Shown: piece after piece, positions 15,700 through 23,220 of the stretch
How the letters are laid out: every line of letters starts with the position of its first letter
How positions within the stretch are numbered: the stretch's first letter is position 1
Assembly: GCF_033193315.1 (NCBI RefSeq)
Contig: NZ_CP136187.1
Span: forward strand, 868,001 to 932,000
DNA from: Agathobaculum sp. NTUH-O15-33
Lineage (GTDB): Bacteria > Bacillota > Clostridia > Oscillospirales > Butyricicoccaceae
DNA length: 64,000 bases
Direction of reading: 5' to 3'
Position numbers and translations under genes: made by a program
Notes under the pieces: generated by a model
Databases searched by the model: none
The model's input: only the letters and a program-made list of their open reading frames with translations
What the model was told of the DNA's origin: nothing

Positions 15700-16968
15700 A
15701 TGCAATATATCCCCCTGATCACGCTGGCGGCCGTGCTGGTACTAATCGTGCTCGTCCTTGTGCTGCTCGCGCGCCCGCAGCGCGGCGATAGCTCGAGCGG
15801 CTCGATTTCCGCGCTCGGCAGTCTGGTGACCGACAACCTGCGGCAGGGCCGCGAGGCGCAAAACGATCAACTCGGCGCGATGGACAAAAGCCTGTCCGCC
15901 AAGCTCGGCGCGATGCAAGGCCAGATGAACGACCAGCTTGGCCAGTTTGAAAAACGCCTGCACGGCTTTACAGCCGAGACCGCGCAAAGTCTGGAAAACA
16001 TCCGCGCGACAGTCGATAAAAACCTGCACGCCATGCAGACGGATAACAACAAAAAGCTGGATGATATGCGGCAGATCGTCGATGAAAAGCTGCAAAAGAC
16101 GCTCAATGAACGCATGAACGAATCGTTTAAGCTGGTCAATGAGCGGCTGGAACAGGTCTACAAGGGCCTTGGCGAAATGCAAACGCTGGCGCAGGGCGTG
16201 GGCGATTTGAAAAAGGTTCTTACCAATGTCAAGACCCGCGGTATCGTCGGCGAAATACAGCTTGGCGCGATCTTAGAGGATATTTTAGCGCCGGAGCAGT
16301 ACGAAACCAACGTCGCCACCCGGCCGGGCAGCCGCAATGTGGTGGAATACGCGGTTAAGCTGCCGGTCGAAAACGGCGATTATATCTATTTACCGATCGA
16401 TTCCAAGTTCCCCGGCGACACCTACGGCGCGCTGCGCGACGCTTACGAGGAAGGCTCGCGCGAGCAGGTGGAGGCATGCTTAAAGCAGCTGATCGCCACG
16501 CTGCGCAGCGAGGCGAAGGATATCCACGACAAGTACTTAGAGCCGCCCTATACGACCGATTTCGGCATTTTGTTCCTGCCGTTCGAGGGCCTTTATGCCG
16601 AGGTGGTGAACCGCGGCATGGTGGAGGTATTGCAGCGCGATTTTCACGTCAACATCGCCGGGCCGAGCACGATGGCCGCGCTGCTGAACAGCCTGCAAAT
16701 GTCTTTCCGCACCATTGCCATCCAAAAGCGCTCCGGCGAGGTTTGGGAGGTGCTCGGCGCGGTCAAAACAGAATTTGACAAGTTTGAAGCCGCTTTGTCG
16801 CAAACGCAAAACCGTCTGGATCAGGCCAGCCGCGAGCTGGACAAGCTGATCGGCACGCGCACACGCGCCATCCAGCGCCGCCTGAAAAGCGTTACCCAGC
16901 TGGAGGAAACGCTCAGCGGCGCCGTGCTGGGGCTGGACGAAGCCGAAGAGGAAACGACCGAATCATAA
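15700..16968 (+). CDS. rmuC: RmuC-family DNA recombination protein
   Basis: 422 residues. An N-terminal membrane anchor (LITLAAVLVLIVLVLVLLA) is followed by a coiled-coil stretch (~residues 40-170, repeated LGQFEKRLH, LDDMRQIVDEKLQK) and the RmuC nuclease-like domain: GIVGEIQLGAILEDIL, EYAVKLPVENGDYIYLPIDS, KFPGDTYGAL and LFLPFEGLYAEV. Related to PD-(D/E)XK nucleases; in E. coli it limits inversion recombination. It begins 27 bases after the alarmone synthetase on the same strand. Confidence 0.93.
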   Translation: MQYIPLITLAAVLVLIVLVLVLLARPQRGDSSSGSISALGSLVTDNLRQGREAQNDQLGAMDKSLSAKLGAMQGQMNDQLGQFEKRLHGFTAETAQSLENIRATVDKNLHAMQTDNNKKLDDMRQIVDEKLQKTLNERMNESFKLVNERLEQVYKGLGEMQTLAQGVGDLKKVLTNVKTRGIVGEIQLGAILEDILAPEQYETNVATRPGSRNVVEYAVKLPVENGDYIYLPIDSKFPGDTYGALRDAYEEGSREQVEACLKQLIATLRSEAKDIHDKYLEPPYTTDFGILFLPFEGLYAEVVNRGMVEVLQRDFHVNIAGPSTMAALLNSLQMSFRTIAIQKRSGEVWEVLGAVKTEFDKFEAALSQTQNRLDQASRELDKLIGTRTRAIQRRLKSVTQLEETLSGAVLGLDEAEEETTES

Positions 16969-16969
16969 A

Positions 16970-17027
16970 CATACCAAAGCGCGCCCGGATGAAACCTTGT
17001 GGGTTCCATCCGGGCGCGCTTCGGTAT
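16970..17027. terminator. Long hairpin between convergent genes
   Basis: Nearly perfect ~27-bp inverted repeat: CATACC (16970-16975) to GGTATG (17022-17027), inner arm AAGCGCGCCCGGATG and its complement. No T tract follows, so termination by this hairpin alone is uncertain; it is placed exactly between rmuC and the small minus-strand gene. Confidence 0.6.
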
Positions 17028-17032
17028 GTAGG

Positions 17033-17227
17033 CTAGGATTTGGACTCATCCTCTGGGGCAAGCGGACGATAGTGGGGACAGGCGGCCGTTTCACCATATC
17101 GTAGCTTTCGGCGCGGGTATACGCAATGCCCGCTTCTTGTTTTATGGTAATTTTTTGGCGTGAGCTGGACATAGTGCTGCCTGTAATGCTTGCAGGTTTG
17201 GCAAATGAATGGCTGCGTGCTTTCCAT
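17033..17227 (-). CDS. Small Cys/His-rich protein (probable zinc knuckle)
   Basis: 64 residues: CQTCKHYRQHYVQ near the N-terminus, then GHCVYPRRKLR and ACPHYRPL. The spacing CxxCKHYxxHY...GHCxYPRxK...CPHY looks like a metal-binding mini-protein conserved in Clostridia (recalled, not searched). GGGGG lies before the ATG. It could be a nucleic-acid-binding or sulfur/zinc-storage protein; function unknown. A possible short ORF (30 codons, 17231-17323) precedes it in the same transcript. Confidence 0.6.
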   Translation of the reverse strand: MESTQPFICQTCKHYRQHYVQLTPKNYHKTRSGHCVYPRRKLRYGETAACPHYRPLAPEDESKS

Positions 17228-17230
17228 TTC

Positions 17231-17323
17231 TCATGCCCCCACTCGTTCTCTGTTTTCTTTTGACACGGCTAGAGACCATTGCTTGTTTGAGAGAATTTCG
17301 CATGGTCGTGTATGCAATTTCAT
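17231..17323 (-). CDS. Possible 28-30 residue ORF upstream of the Cys-rich protein
   Basis: MKLHTRPCEILSNKQWSLAV followed by SKENRERVGA; GAGGTGA is well placed for the internal TTG at 17317 and too close for the ATG at 17323. It ends 4 bases before the next start codon, which suggests a coupled pair. No known family. Low confidence that it is a real gene. Confidence 0.3.
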   Translation of the reverse strand: MKLHTRPCEILSNKQWSLAVSKENRERVGA

Positions 17324-17367
17324 CACCTCAATGAAAGTATACATCAACCTTCTATAAAACCTCGTAA

Positions 17368-17388
17368 TTTAACCTGAATCAGGTTGAA
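17368..17388. promoter_or_regulatory. Palindromic operator candidate
   Basis: AACCTGA-A-TCAGGTT at 17371-17385 is a perfect 15-bp palindrome, extended imperfectly to 21 bp. It sits upstream of a weak minus-strand promoter (-10 TATACT near 17337) of the small Cys-rich gene. The bound regulator is unknown. Confidence 0.5.
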
Positions 17389-17420
17389 TTATTTTTATTC
17401 GACGCCGCCATCGTAAAAAG

Positions 17421-17468
17421 CAAAAAAAATGTTTGTCATCCTGAGCAAAGCAATGGATGACAAACATT
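17421..17468 (-). terminator. Terminator of trxA
   Basis: 14-bp stem AATGTTTGTCATCC (17428-17441) / GGATGACAAACATT (17455-17468); on the minus strand it is followed by TTTTTTTG. The loop region recalls the ends of the dispersed palindromic repeat at 18013. Confidence 0.88.
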
Positions 17469-17479
17469 AATAGATGGGA

Positions 17480-17812
17480 TTAGTCCAGCGTGACGCCGTT
17501 TGCGCCGAGCCATTCTTCGATCGCGCCGCGGGAAGGGGGATTGACCAGCGGCTGGCCGACTGCGCCGTCGCGGAAAAACAACAGCGTCGGGATGGTGCTG
17601 ATCTGATAACGCTCGGCCAAGGGCATGCTATCGTCGATGTTCAGCTTGCCGACGCGGATCTTGCCCTCGTAAGCGTCCGCGATCTGGTCTACGGTCGGCG
17701 CGATGCCGCGGCAGTACCCGCACCACGGCGCCCAAAAATCGATTACAACGGGCGTGGCGGTGTTCAGCACCTCGGAATCAAAATTATCCATGTTTACATT
17801 AAAAATTGCCAT
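17480..17812 (-). CDS. trxA: Thioredoxin
   Basis: 110 residues from the ATG at 17812, with AAAGGAG upstream. The active site is WCGYC, where the usual Pro is Tyr; VVIDFWAPWCGYCRGIAPTV, LNIDD and the cis-Pro loop STIPTLLFF are present. Tyr in the active site should alter the redox potential compared with WCGPC thioredoxins (family inference). It stands alone with its own promoter, operator-like repeats and terminator. Confidence 0.93.
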   Translation of the reverse strand: MAIFNVNMDNFDSEVLNTATPVVIDFWAPWCGYCRGIAPTVDQIADAYEGKIRVGKLNIDDSMPLAERYQISTIPTLLFFRDGAVGQPLVNPPSRGAIEEWLGANGVTLD

Positions 17813-17834
17813 GTTAGAAACTCCTTTCAAAAGC

Positions 17835-17908
17835 GGTTACTCTTACTGTAACCAATTCGGTTTCATTTATCATACTGTAAATATAACAGTTACAGTTGAG
17901 GTTGTCAA
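17835..17908 (-). promoter_or_regulatory. trxA promoter with paired inverted repeats
   Basis: Minus strand -35 TTGACA (17903-17908), 17 bp, -10 TATATT (17880-17885). An inverted repeat ACTGTAA-N9-TTACAGT (17874-17880 / 17890-17896) straddles the -10, and a second one, GGTTAC-N7-GTAACC (17835-17853), lies in the leader. Both contain the GTAAC/GTTAC core, as expected for a repressor that binds two sites. Confidence 0.65.
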
Positions 17909-17939
17909 GAGGTTTTTAGAAATTTAAAGACAGAGCCGC

Positions 17940-18164
17940 AAAAAAGGGGCTGTAAAATAAGTTCTCACAAATGAATAGAAAACTGTTGCAAAGCGAAAAA
18001 TGCTACCAATTCTGTCATTCTGAGGAGCGAAGCGACGAAGAATCTCGCGCGAACGCGCGGAATTTACGCTGGGAACGCGCGTTCACGCGAGATTCTTCAC
18101 TTCGTTCAGAATGACATTTGGGTACTCTTCTATTTTGCAACAGTTTTTTTACAGCCCCTTTTTT
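17940..18164. repeat. MITE-like nested palindromic element, copy 1
   Basis: Outer 18-bp perfect inverted repeats AAAAAAGGGGCTGTAAAA (17940-17957) and its complement (18147-18164); a second pair ACTGTTGCAAA / TTTGCAACAGT inside; and a 104-bp core palindrome (18013-18116) bounded by TGTCATTCTGA / TCAGAATGACA with arms containing GAAGAATCTCGCG. No ORF. Together with the trxA promoter it fills the 350 bases between trxA and the next gene. The right end overlaps the stop codon (18163-18165) of the minus-strand gene and may serve as its terminator. A second copy in opposite orientation is at 27663-27831. Confidence 0.8.
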
Positions 18165-18567
18165 ATTCGGTCACCGTTACCTGCACGGTGGCTTTTAGGT
18201 CCAGCCCGGTGCCGAGATGCACGGTGGCTTCGCCGGGGGCGAGCGCCTCCACGGTGCAGATCACGCGGCCCTGCGTGAAGCGGTCCATCGTAATGACCGC
18301 GACGTCGGGCTGTTCGCTGCCCCAAACAAGCTTATCGGTCTTTGCCTTGGGGTCCACATAGGTAAAGGCGACCTCGGTCGTCTGCCCTGCCTGCAAGGTG
18401 ATCGCCTCGGTCTCGGCGGATACCTCCGTGATTTGGGGCGAAGGGAAGAGAAGCGCCACGATAACCACGATCAAAAATGCGCAAAGCGTCACGCGCACGC
18501 CCTTGGGCCAGTTAGAGAACCGCAGCTTGCTCCAGATCGACGGCTTGCCGCCGGTGTTGTTTGCCAA
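18163..18567 (-). CDS. Membrane-anchored protein with a Big2-like domain
   Basis: 134 residues: cytoplasmic basic head, one membrane segment (VTLCAFLIVVIVALLFP), then ~85 extracytoplasmic residues. TEAITLQAGQTTEVAFTY and LAPGEATVHLGTGLDLKATV have the look of a bacterial Ig-like (Big2) fold. It lies 61 bases after the degenerate response regulator and is probably co-transcribed with it. Function unknown. Confidence 0.75.
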   Translation of the reverse strand: MANNTGGKPSIWSKLRFSNWPKGVRVTLCAFLIVVIVALLFPSPQITEVSAETEAITLQAGQTTEVAFTYVDPKAKTDKLVWGSEQPDVAVITMDRFTQGRVICTVEALAPGEATVHLGTGLDLKATVQVTVTE

Positions 18568-18628
18568 AATCCATCACCTCATTTTGTTTCATCCAGTATA
18601 TCACAAAACGCGGGGAAAGGAAAGGCCG

Positions 18629-19303
18629 TTACACGGCGGGCGTAAGATAGTAGCCCACGCCGCGCGCCGCGCGGATAAACACCGTAGCGCCGACCGCGCG
18701 CAGCTTTTTGCGCACAAAGGATAGGTATACTTCCAGCGTGTTATACGAGGGCTCGCAGTCGTACCCCCAAACCTTTTGCATCAAAAGATCGCGCGGCAGA
18801 ATCTGGTGCGGATTGATGAGAAACAGTTCGAGCAGCTGCAATTCCTTGACGGAAAGCCGCTGCGTTTCCGTGCCGTAGCTGACCACGCAGCGGCTGCGGT
18901 CGAGCGTCAACCCATCCACTTCCAGCAAGCGGGGCTGCAGGTAGGTGCCGCGCCGGGCCAGCGCGCGCACCCGGGCGGTCAGCTCGCCCATGACGAACGG
19001 GGAGGAGAGCACGTCGTCCGCGCCCGCGTCCAGCGCGCGGATGCGGTCGCGCGGCGCGGCGTGCGCGGCGAGCAGCAGCACCGGCGTTTCGCAGCCATCC
19101 TCGCGCAGGCGGCGCAGCAGGGTATGGCCTTCTGGCTGGGTCTTCATAAAGGTCATGATGATAACGTCGTATACACCGGAAAGCGCGGCTTCCGCCGCCT
19201 CGTTAGGAAACTGCTTCCGGTCGGCGGTAAAATGTTCACGGCGCAGGGCGGCAAGAATGGACTCAGCCGCCGCGTCGCGCGGTTCAATAAGCAGGGCACG
19301 CAT
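18629..19303 (-). CDS. Degenerate (atypical) OmpR-family response regulator
   Basis: 224 residues. The C-terminal winged helix is intact (LSVKELQLLELFLINPHQIL, PSYNTLEVYLSFVRKK). The receiver has lost its chemistry: the position of the phospho-acceptor Asp is Thr51 (DVIIMTFM), the acidic pair is reduced to a single Glu (LIEPRD), and the conserved Lys is Ser101 (LSSPF). No kinase is adjacent. It should therefore act without phosphorylation, like other pseudo-receiver regulators. It is divergent from the efflux operon starting at 19476 and is the obvious candidate for its control. Confidence 0.9.
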   Translation of the reverse strand: MRALLIEPRDAAAESILAALRREHFTADRKQFPNEAAEAALSGVYDVIIMTFMKTQPEGHTLLRRLREDGCETPVLLLAAHAAPRDRIRALDAGADDVLSSPFVMGELTARVRALARRGTYLQPRLLEVDGLTLDRSRCVVSYGTETQRLSVKELQLLELFLINPHQILPRDLLMQKVWGYDCEPSYNTLEVYLSFVRKKLRAVGATVFIRAARGVGYYLTPAV

Positions 19304-19475
19304 GGCGTTTCTCCTTTCGGTATTTCGTGCTGCTTTAACGATACGGTCCCCGTGTGGAAATTCTGTGTACGGACCGGGAAGAATTGGTGAAAGCTTAAAA
19401 TGCTTAAGGTTTGTTCAAGCTTTATCCCGTACGATATTGCAACAGAACGAAAGAAGCGTGCAGGAGGGAAGAAAT

Positions 19476-21350
19476 TTGAAACTTCCATGGAGTAACAAAC
19501 GGAAACGCAAGGGAACGGATCTGGCCCTGCCAGAGGCTATGCCGGCGGCGGAAGCGTTGGTACCCGTTGCGGAGGCGGGCGGCGCACACCGAATCGGCAA
19601 AAAGGGCAAGAAAACAGGAAAAAAGCGCCGCCTGAATAAAAAAGTAATCATTCCGGTCGCGGCGGTCGTATTGGCCGCCGGATTTTTCGGCGTGCGGCAC
19701 ATGCTTTCCGTCAAAGCGGGCGCGGTGGAGCAGACCTATACGGAAAGCGAGGTGTCCCGGCAGGATATCCGGCTTACCTTGTCCTCGACAGGCACGATTG
19801 CGCCCGCGAACCAGTATAGCGTGACTGCCGCCGTCAAGGGCGAGGTGCTTTCCGCTTCCTTTGAAGAAGGGGACGAGGTGAAAAAGGGCGACGTACTGTA
19901 CGAAATCGACAAGACCGACGCGCAAAACTCGATCGATCAGTCCAAGCTGTCGCTCCAACAGAGCCAGAACAGCTATAACCAGACGCTGGAAACGCTGGAC
20001 GACCTGAACGTGAAAGCGGACGACGCGGGCGTGATCACCGAGCTGCACGTCAGCGTGGGCGATCAGGTGTCGAACGGTACCGTAATCGCCGATTTGCGCG
20101 ATTCCTCGGTGATGGAGCTGACCGTACCCTTCAATTCCAGCGACGCGGACAGCTTCGGCGTCGGCGCGGCGGCCACCGTGACCATGGACGGCTCCTTTGA
20201 AACGCTTTCCGGCACGGTAACATCGATCGACGCGGCCGAAAGCGTGTTGGACGGCTATCAGATCGTCAAAAACGTTACGATTCAAGTGTCCAACCCCGGC
20301 GGCCTGTCCACCACCTCCGCGGCGACGGCGACGGTGAACGGCACGGCCTGCAATCAGGGCGCGAACTTTACTTACCTTTCCGAATCGACCATCACCGCGT
20401 CCGCGTCGGGCAAGATTGCAAGCCTGAACGTGCGCGAAGGCTCGTCGGTGAGCAAAAACCAGACGGTCGCCACGATCTCGTCCACCTCTGCCCAGAACTC
20501 GGTCACCAATAGCAAGCTTTCCTTGGAGCAGGCGCAGCTTTCCTATCAAAAATCCGTCGACATGCTGGATGATTACACGATCACCGCCCCCATCGACGGC
20601 ACCGTGATCACCAAGACCATCAAGGCGGGCGACACGCTGGACGCGACCAACGGACAAACGACGCTGGCCGTGATTTACGACCTGTCCTATCTGACCTTCG
20701 ACATTTCGCTCGACGAGCTGGACGTCAATCAGGTCGAGGTAGGCCAGCAGGTCAATATCACCTGCGATTCGCTGACCGATGCGGGCGAGTTCACGGGCGA
20801 GGTGACCAAGGTCTCGGTAGCGGGCACGACCTCGAACGGCGTGACCACCTATCCGGTCACCGTCAAGATTACCGCCCCGCCCGACGGCCTGCTGCCCGGC
20901 ATGAATGTGGACGCGACCATTGTCGTTGATGAAGCGGCGGACGCGCTCTCCGTGCCGATCGCGGCCGTGCAGCGCGGCGATACCGTTTACGTCAAACAAG
21001 CGGGCGCGAAGAACACCGAACAGATTATGGTCGGCGGCAGCCTGCTGCCGGACGGCTGGACGGCCGTCACCGTGGAGACCGGCCTTTCGGACGACAGCAA
21101 CATCGAGATCATTTCCGGCTTGTCGGAAACGGATATCGTCTACGTGCCGCAGATACAGCGCCAAAACTCCGGCGGTGAAATGGGCATGATGCCTGCGGGC
21201 GACATGGGCGGCGGTATGCCCGGCGGCATGGGCGGCGGACAGGGCGGCCCCCCTCCGGTGGCGGCGGTGGCATGCCCGGCGGCGGAGGCGGTATGCCGTG
21301 ATGACGCAGCAAAACAAAACGCCGCTGATCGAGCTGCGCGACATTTATAA
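19476..21350 (+). CDS. Efflux adaptor (membrane fusion protein, YknX/MacA-like), 3' frameshift
   Basis: TTG start at 19476 with AGGAGGG 7 bases upstream; the frame continues further upstream to 18945 but that part is antisense to the regulator. Lys/Arg-rich head (~45 residues), one membrane segment (VIIPVAAVVLAAGFFGV), then an HlyD-type adaptor with lipoyl halves and two coiled-coil hairpins (LSLQQSQNSYNQTLETL; LSLEQAQLSYQKSVDML). Near 21250 a run of six C puts the end out of frame: with one more C the protein would finish in a Gly/Met/Pro-rich tail whose TGA overlaps the ATG of the ATPase (TGATG). As written it ends at 21350, overlapping that gene by 50 nt. It links the ABC permease to outer wall layers in tripartite export. 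Confidence 0.88.
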   Translation: MKLPWSNKRKRKGTDLALPEAMPAAEALVPVAEAGGAHRIGKKGKKTGKKRRLNKKVIIPVAAVVLAAGFFGVRHMLSVKAGAVEQTYTESEVSRQDIRLTLSSTGTIAPANQYSVTAAVKGEVLSASFEEGDEVKKGDVLYEIDKTDAQNSIDQSKLSLQQSQNSYNQTLETLDDLNVKADDAGVITELHVSVGDQVSNGTVIADLRDSSVMELTVPFNSSDADSFGVGAAATVTMDGSFETLSGTVTSIDAAESVLDGYQIVKNVTIQVSNPGGLSTTSAATATVNGTACNQGANFTYLSESTITASASGKIASLNVREGSSVSKNQTVATISSTSAQNSVTNSKLSLEQAQLSYQKSVDMLDDYTITAPIDGTVITKTIKAGDTLDATNGQTTLAVIYDLSYLTFDISLDELDVNQVEVGQQVNITCDSLTDAGEFTGEVTKVSVAGTTSNGVTTYPVTVKITAPPDGLLPGMNVDATIVVDEAADALSVPIAAVQRGDTVYVKQAGAKNTEQIMVGGSLLPDGWTAVTVETGLSDDSNIEIISGLSETDIVYVPQIQRQNSGGEMGMMPAGDMGGGMPGGMGGGQGGPPPVAAVACPAAEAVCRDDAAKQNAADRAARHL

Positions 21351-22023
21351 GATCTACCAGATGGGCGATACCGAGGTCCGCGCGTCCGACGGCGTTTCCA
21401 TGACCATTTACGAGGGCGAGTTCGTTGCCATCGTCGGCCAGTCGGGTTCGGGCAAGAGTACGCTGATGAACATCATCGGCTGCTTGGACGTGCCGACCGA
21501 GGGGCAGTACTTTCTAAAAGGCGAGGACGTTTCCGAATTTACCGACGACGAGCAGGCCGAACTGCGGAACAAAACGCTGGGCTTCATTTTTCAGCAATAC
21601 AACCTGATTCCCAAGCTGAACGTGCTGGAAAACGTCGAGCTGTCGCTCCTTTACGCCGGTCTGCCGGCGGATGAACGCGCCGAGCGGGCGCTTCGGCAGA
21701 TTGAGCGCGTGGGCCTTGCGGGCAAGGAAAAGAACCTGCCCAGCCAGCTTTCGGGCGGCCAGCAGCAGCGCGTATCCATCGCCCGGGCGCTGGCGGGCGA
21801 CCCTTCCGTCATTCTGGCCGACGAACCGACCGGCGCGCTCGATTCGCACACCAGCCGCGAAGTGCTGGATTTCCTGCAAAAGCTCAACCGCGAGGGCAAC
21901 ACCATCGTCCTCATCACGCACGACAACGGCATCGCGCAGGAGGCCAAGCGCGTCGTGCGCGTGGCGGACGGTAAGATCATTTTCGACGGCCCCGCCCGCG
22001 AGGCCTTTCCAAGGGGGGACTGA
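21301..22023 (+). CDS. ABC transporter ATPase (MacB/LolD/YknY-like)
   Basis: 240 residues from the ATG at 21301. Walker A GQSGSGKST, Q-loop FIFQQYNLIPKLNVLENVEL, signature LSGGQQQRVSIARAL, Walker B VILADEPTGALD and switch His LITHD are all intact. The sequence is of the type that works with a MacB/FtsX-fold permease rather than a classical exporter. Middle gene of the adaptor-ATPase-permease operon. Confidence 0.95.
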   Translation: MTQQNKTPLIELRDIYKIYQMGDTEVRASDGVSMTIYEGEFVAIVGQSGSGKSTLMNIIGCLDVPTEGQYFLKGEDVSEFTDDEQAELRNKTLGFIFQQYNLIPKLNVLENVELSLLYAGLPADERAERALRQIERVGLAGKEKNLPSQLSGGQQQRVSIARALAGDPSVILADEPTGALDSHTSREVLDFLQKLNREGNTIVLITHDNGIAQEAKRVVRVADGKIIFDGPAREAFPRGD

Positions 22024-22027
22024 CGGC

Positions 22028-23206
22028 ATGGGATTTACACAGGCCTTTAAGCTGGCGGTCAAAAGCTTGGCCGGCAGTAAAATGCGCGCCTTTTTGACGA
22101 TGCTCGGCATCATCATCGGCGTGAGCTCGGTCATTATTCTGGTCTCGCTCATGCAGGGCATGACCGGCGAGGTCACCTCGATGTTCGAGGATATGGGCAC
22201 CAATACGCTGACCGTCAGCGTGACCGGGCGCGGCTCGTCCCGCACGGTCGACGCCGACGATCTGTATGCGCTGTACGAGGAAAACACCGACGTTTTCATG
22301 GGCATGAGCCCGACGGTGTCGCTTCGTGGTTCGGTCAAGACCTCGACCGATTCGGATTCGTTCGATTCTACCACGGTCACCGGCGTATCCGAGCAGTATG
22401 CCGAAATCAGCAAGCTTACGCTGTCGGACGGGCGCTTTATCAGCTATACCGACCTGACGGCGCGCGGCAAGGTCGCGGTCGTCGGCGCCTATATCGCGAA
22501 CAATGTGTTTGGCGGCAAGGCGCTGGGCGAAACGATCAAGGTAAACGGCAACCCATGCACCATCGTCGGCGTGCTGGAAGAGCAGGACGATTCGACCTCC
22601 GGCTCGGCGGACGACTGCGTGTACCTGCCCTATACCACCGCCTCCAAACTTTCCTTCGGCGCGATTTCAAGCTTCACCTTTGCGACTTGGGATTCTTCCA
22701 TGAACACGCAGGCGACCAATTTGATCGACAACGTCCTTTATGAGGTGTTCCAGAACGAGGATTATTACAATATTTCGGATATGCAGGAAATGGTCGACTC
22801 GATGGAGGAAATGACCGGCATGATGACCATGGTGCTGGTCGGCATCGCGGGCATTTCGCTGCTGGTCGGCGGCATCGGCATTATGAACATCATGCTGGTA
22901 TCCGTCACCGAGCGCACGCGCGAGATCGGCATCCGAAAATCGCTCGGCGCGAAAAAACGGGATATTATGCGGCAGTTCGTCATCGAAGCGGGCACCACCT
23001 CGGCGCTCGGCGGCGTGATCGGCATTGTATTTGGCTCGGTCGTCGCGGTGGTTCTGGGCAAGGTGATTGGCATCAGCGCGGAGCCGAGCGTCAGCGCGGT
23101 GCTGCTCAGCTTTGGCGTTTCCGTGTTCATCGGCGTGTTTTTCGGCTTCATGCCGGCGAACAAGGCGGCGAAGCTCAACCCGATCGACGCGCTGCGCTAT
23201 GACTAA
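22028..23206 (+). CDS. ABC permease (MacB/FtsX fold, YknZ-like)
   Basis: 392 residues from the ATG at 22028, 4 bases after the ATPase stop. Typical architecture: TM1 (FLTMLGIIIGVSSVIILVSL), a ~220-residue extracytoplasmic domain, then three TMs containing VLVGIAGISLLVGGIGIMNI and the conserved VSVTERTREIGIRKSLGAKK loop. Works with the ATPase and adaptor to expel peptides or drugs from the membrane's outer side; in Bacillus YknWXYZ protects from the SdpC toxin (family knowledge). Confidence 0.95.
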   Translation: MGFTQAFKLAVKSLAGSKMRAFLTMLGIIIGVSSVIILVSLMQGMTGEVTSMFEDMGTNTLTVSVTGRGSSRTVDADDLYALYEENTDVFMGMSPTVSLRGSVKTSTDSDSFDSTTVTGVSEQYAEISKLTLSDGRFISYTDLTARGKVAVVGAYIANNVFGGKALGETIKVNGNPCTIVGVLEEQDDSTSGSADDCVYLPYTTASKLSFGAISSFTFATWDSSMNTQATNLIDNVLYEVFQNEDYYNISDMQEMVDSMEEMTGMMTMVLVGIAGISLLVGGIGIMNIMLVSVTERTREIGIRKSLGAKKRDIMRQFVIEAGTTSALGGVIGIVFGSVVAVVLGKVIGISAEPSVSAVLLSFGVSVFIGVFFGFMPANKAAKLNPIDALRYD

Positions 23207-23220
23207 GGGAGGAACATGAA

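Noticed and set aside
18945..19475. N-terminal extension of the efflux adaptor
   Set aside because: This part is antisense to the response regulator; AGGAGGG and the protein-like sequence start only at the TTG at 19476.
19422..21344. 640-residue open frame on the minus strand
   Set aside because: Exactly antisense to the efflux adaptor; Arg/His/Gly-rich composition typical of an antisense frame in GC-rich DNA; no ribosome site.
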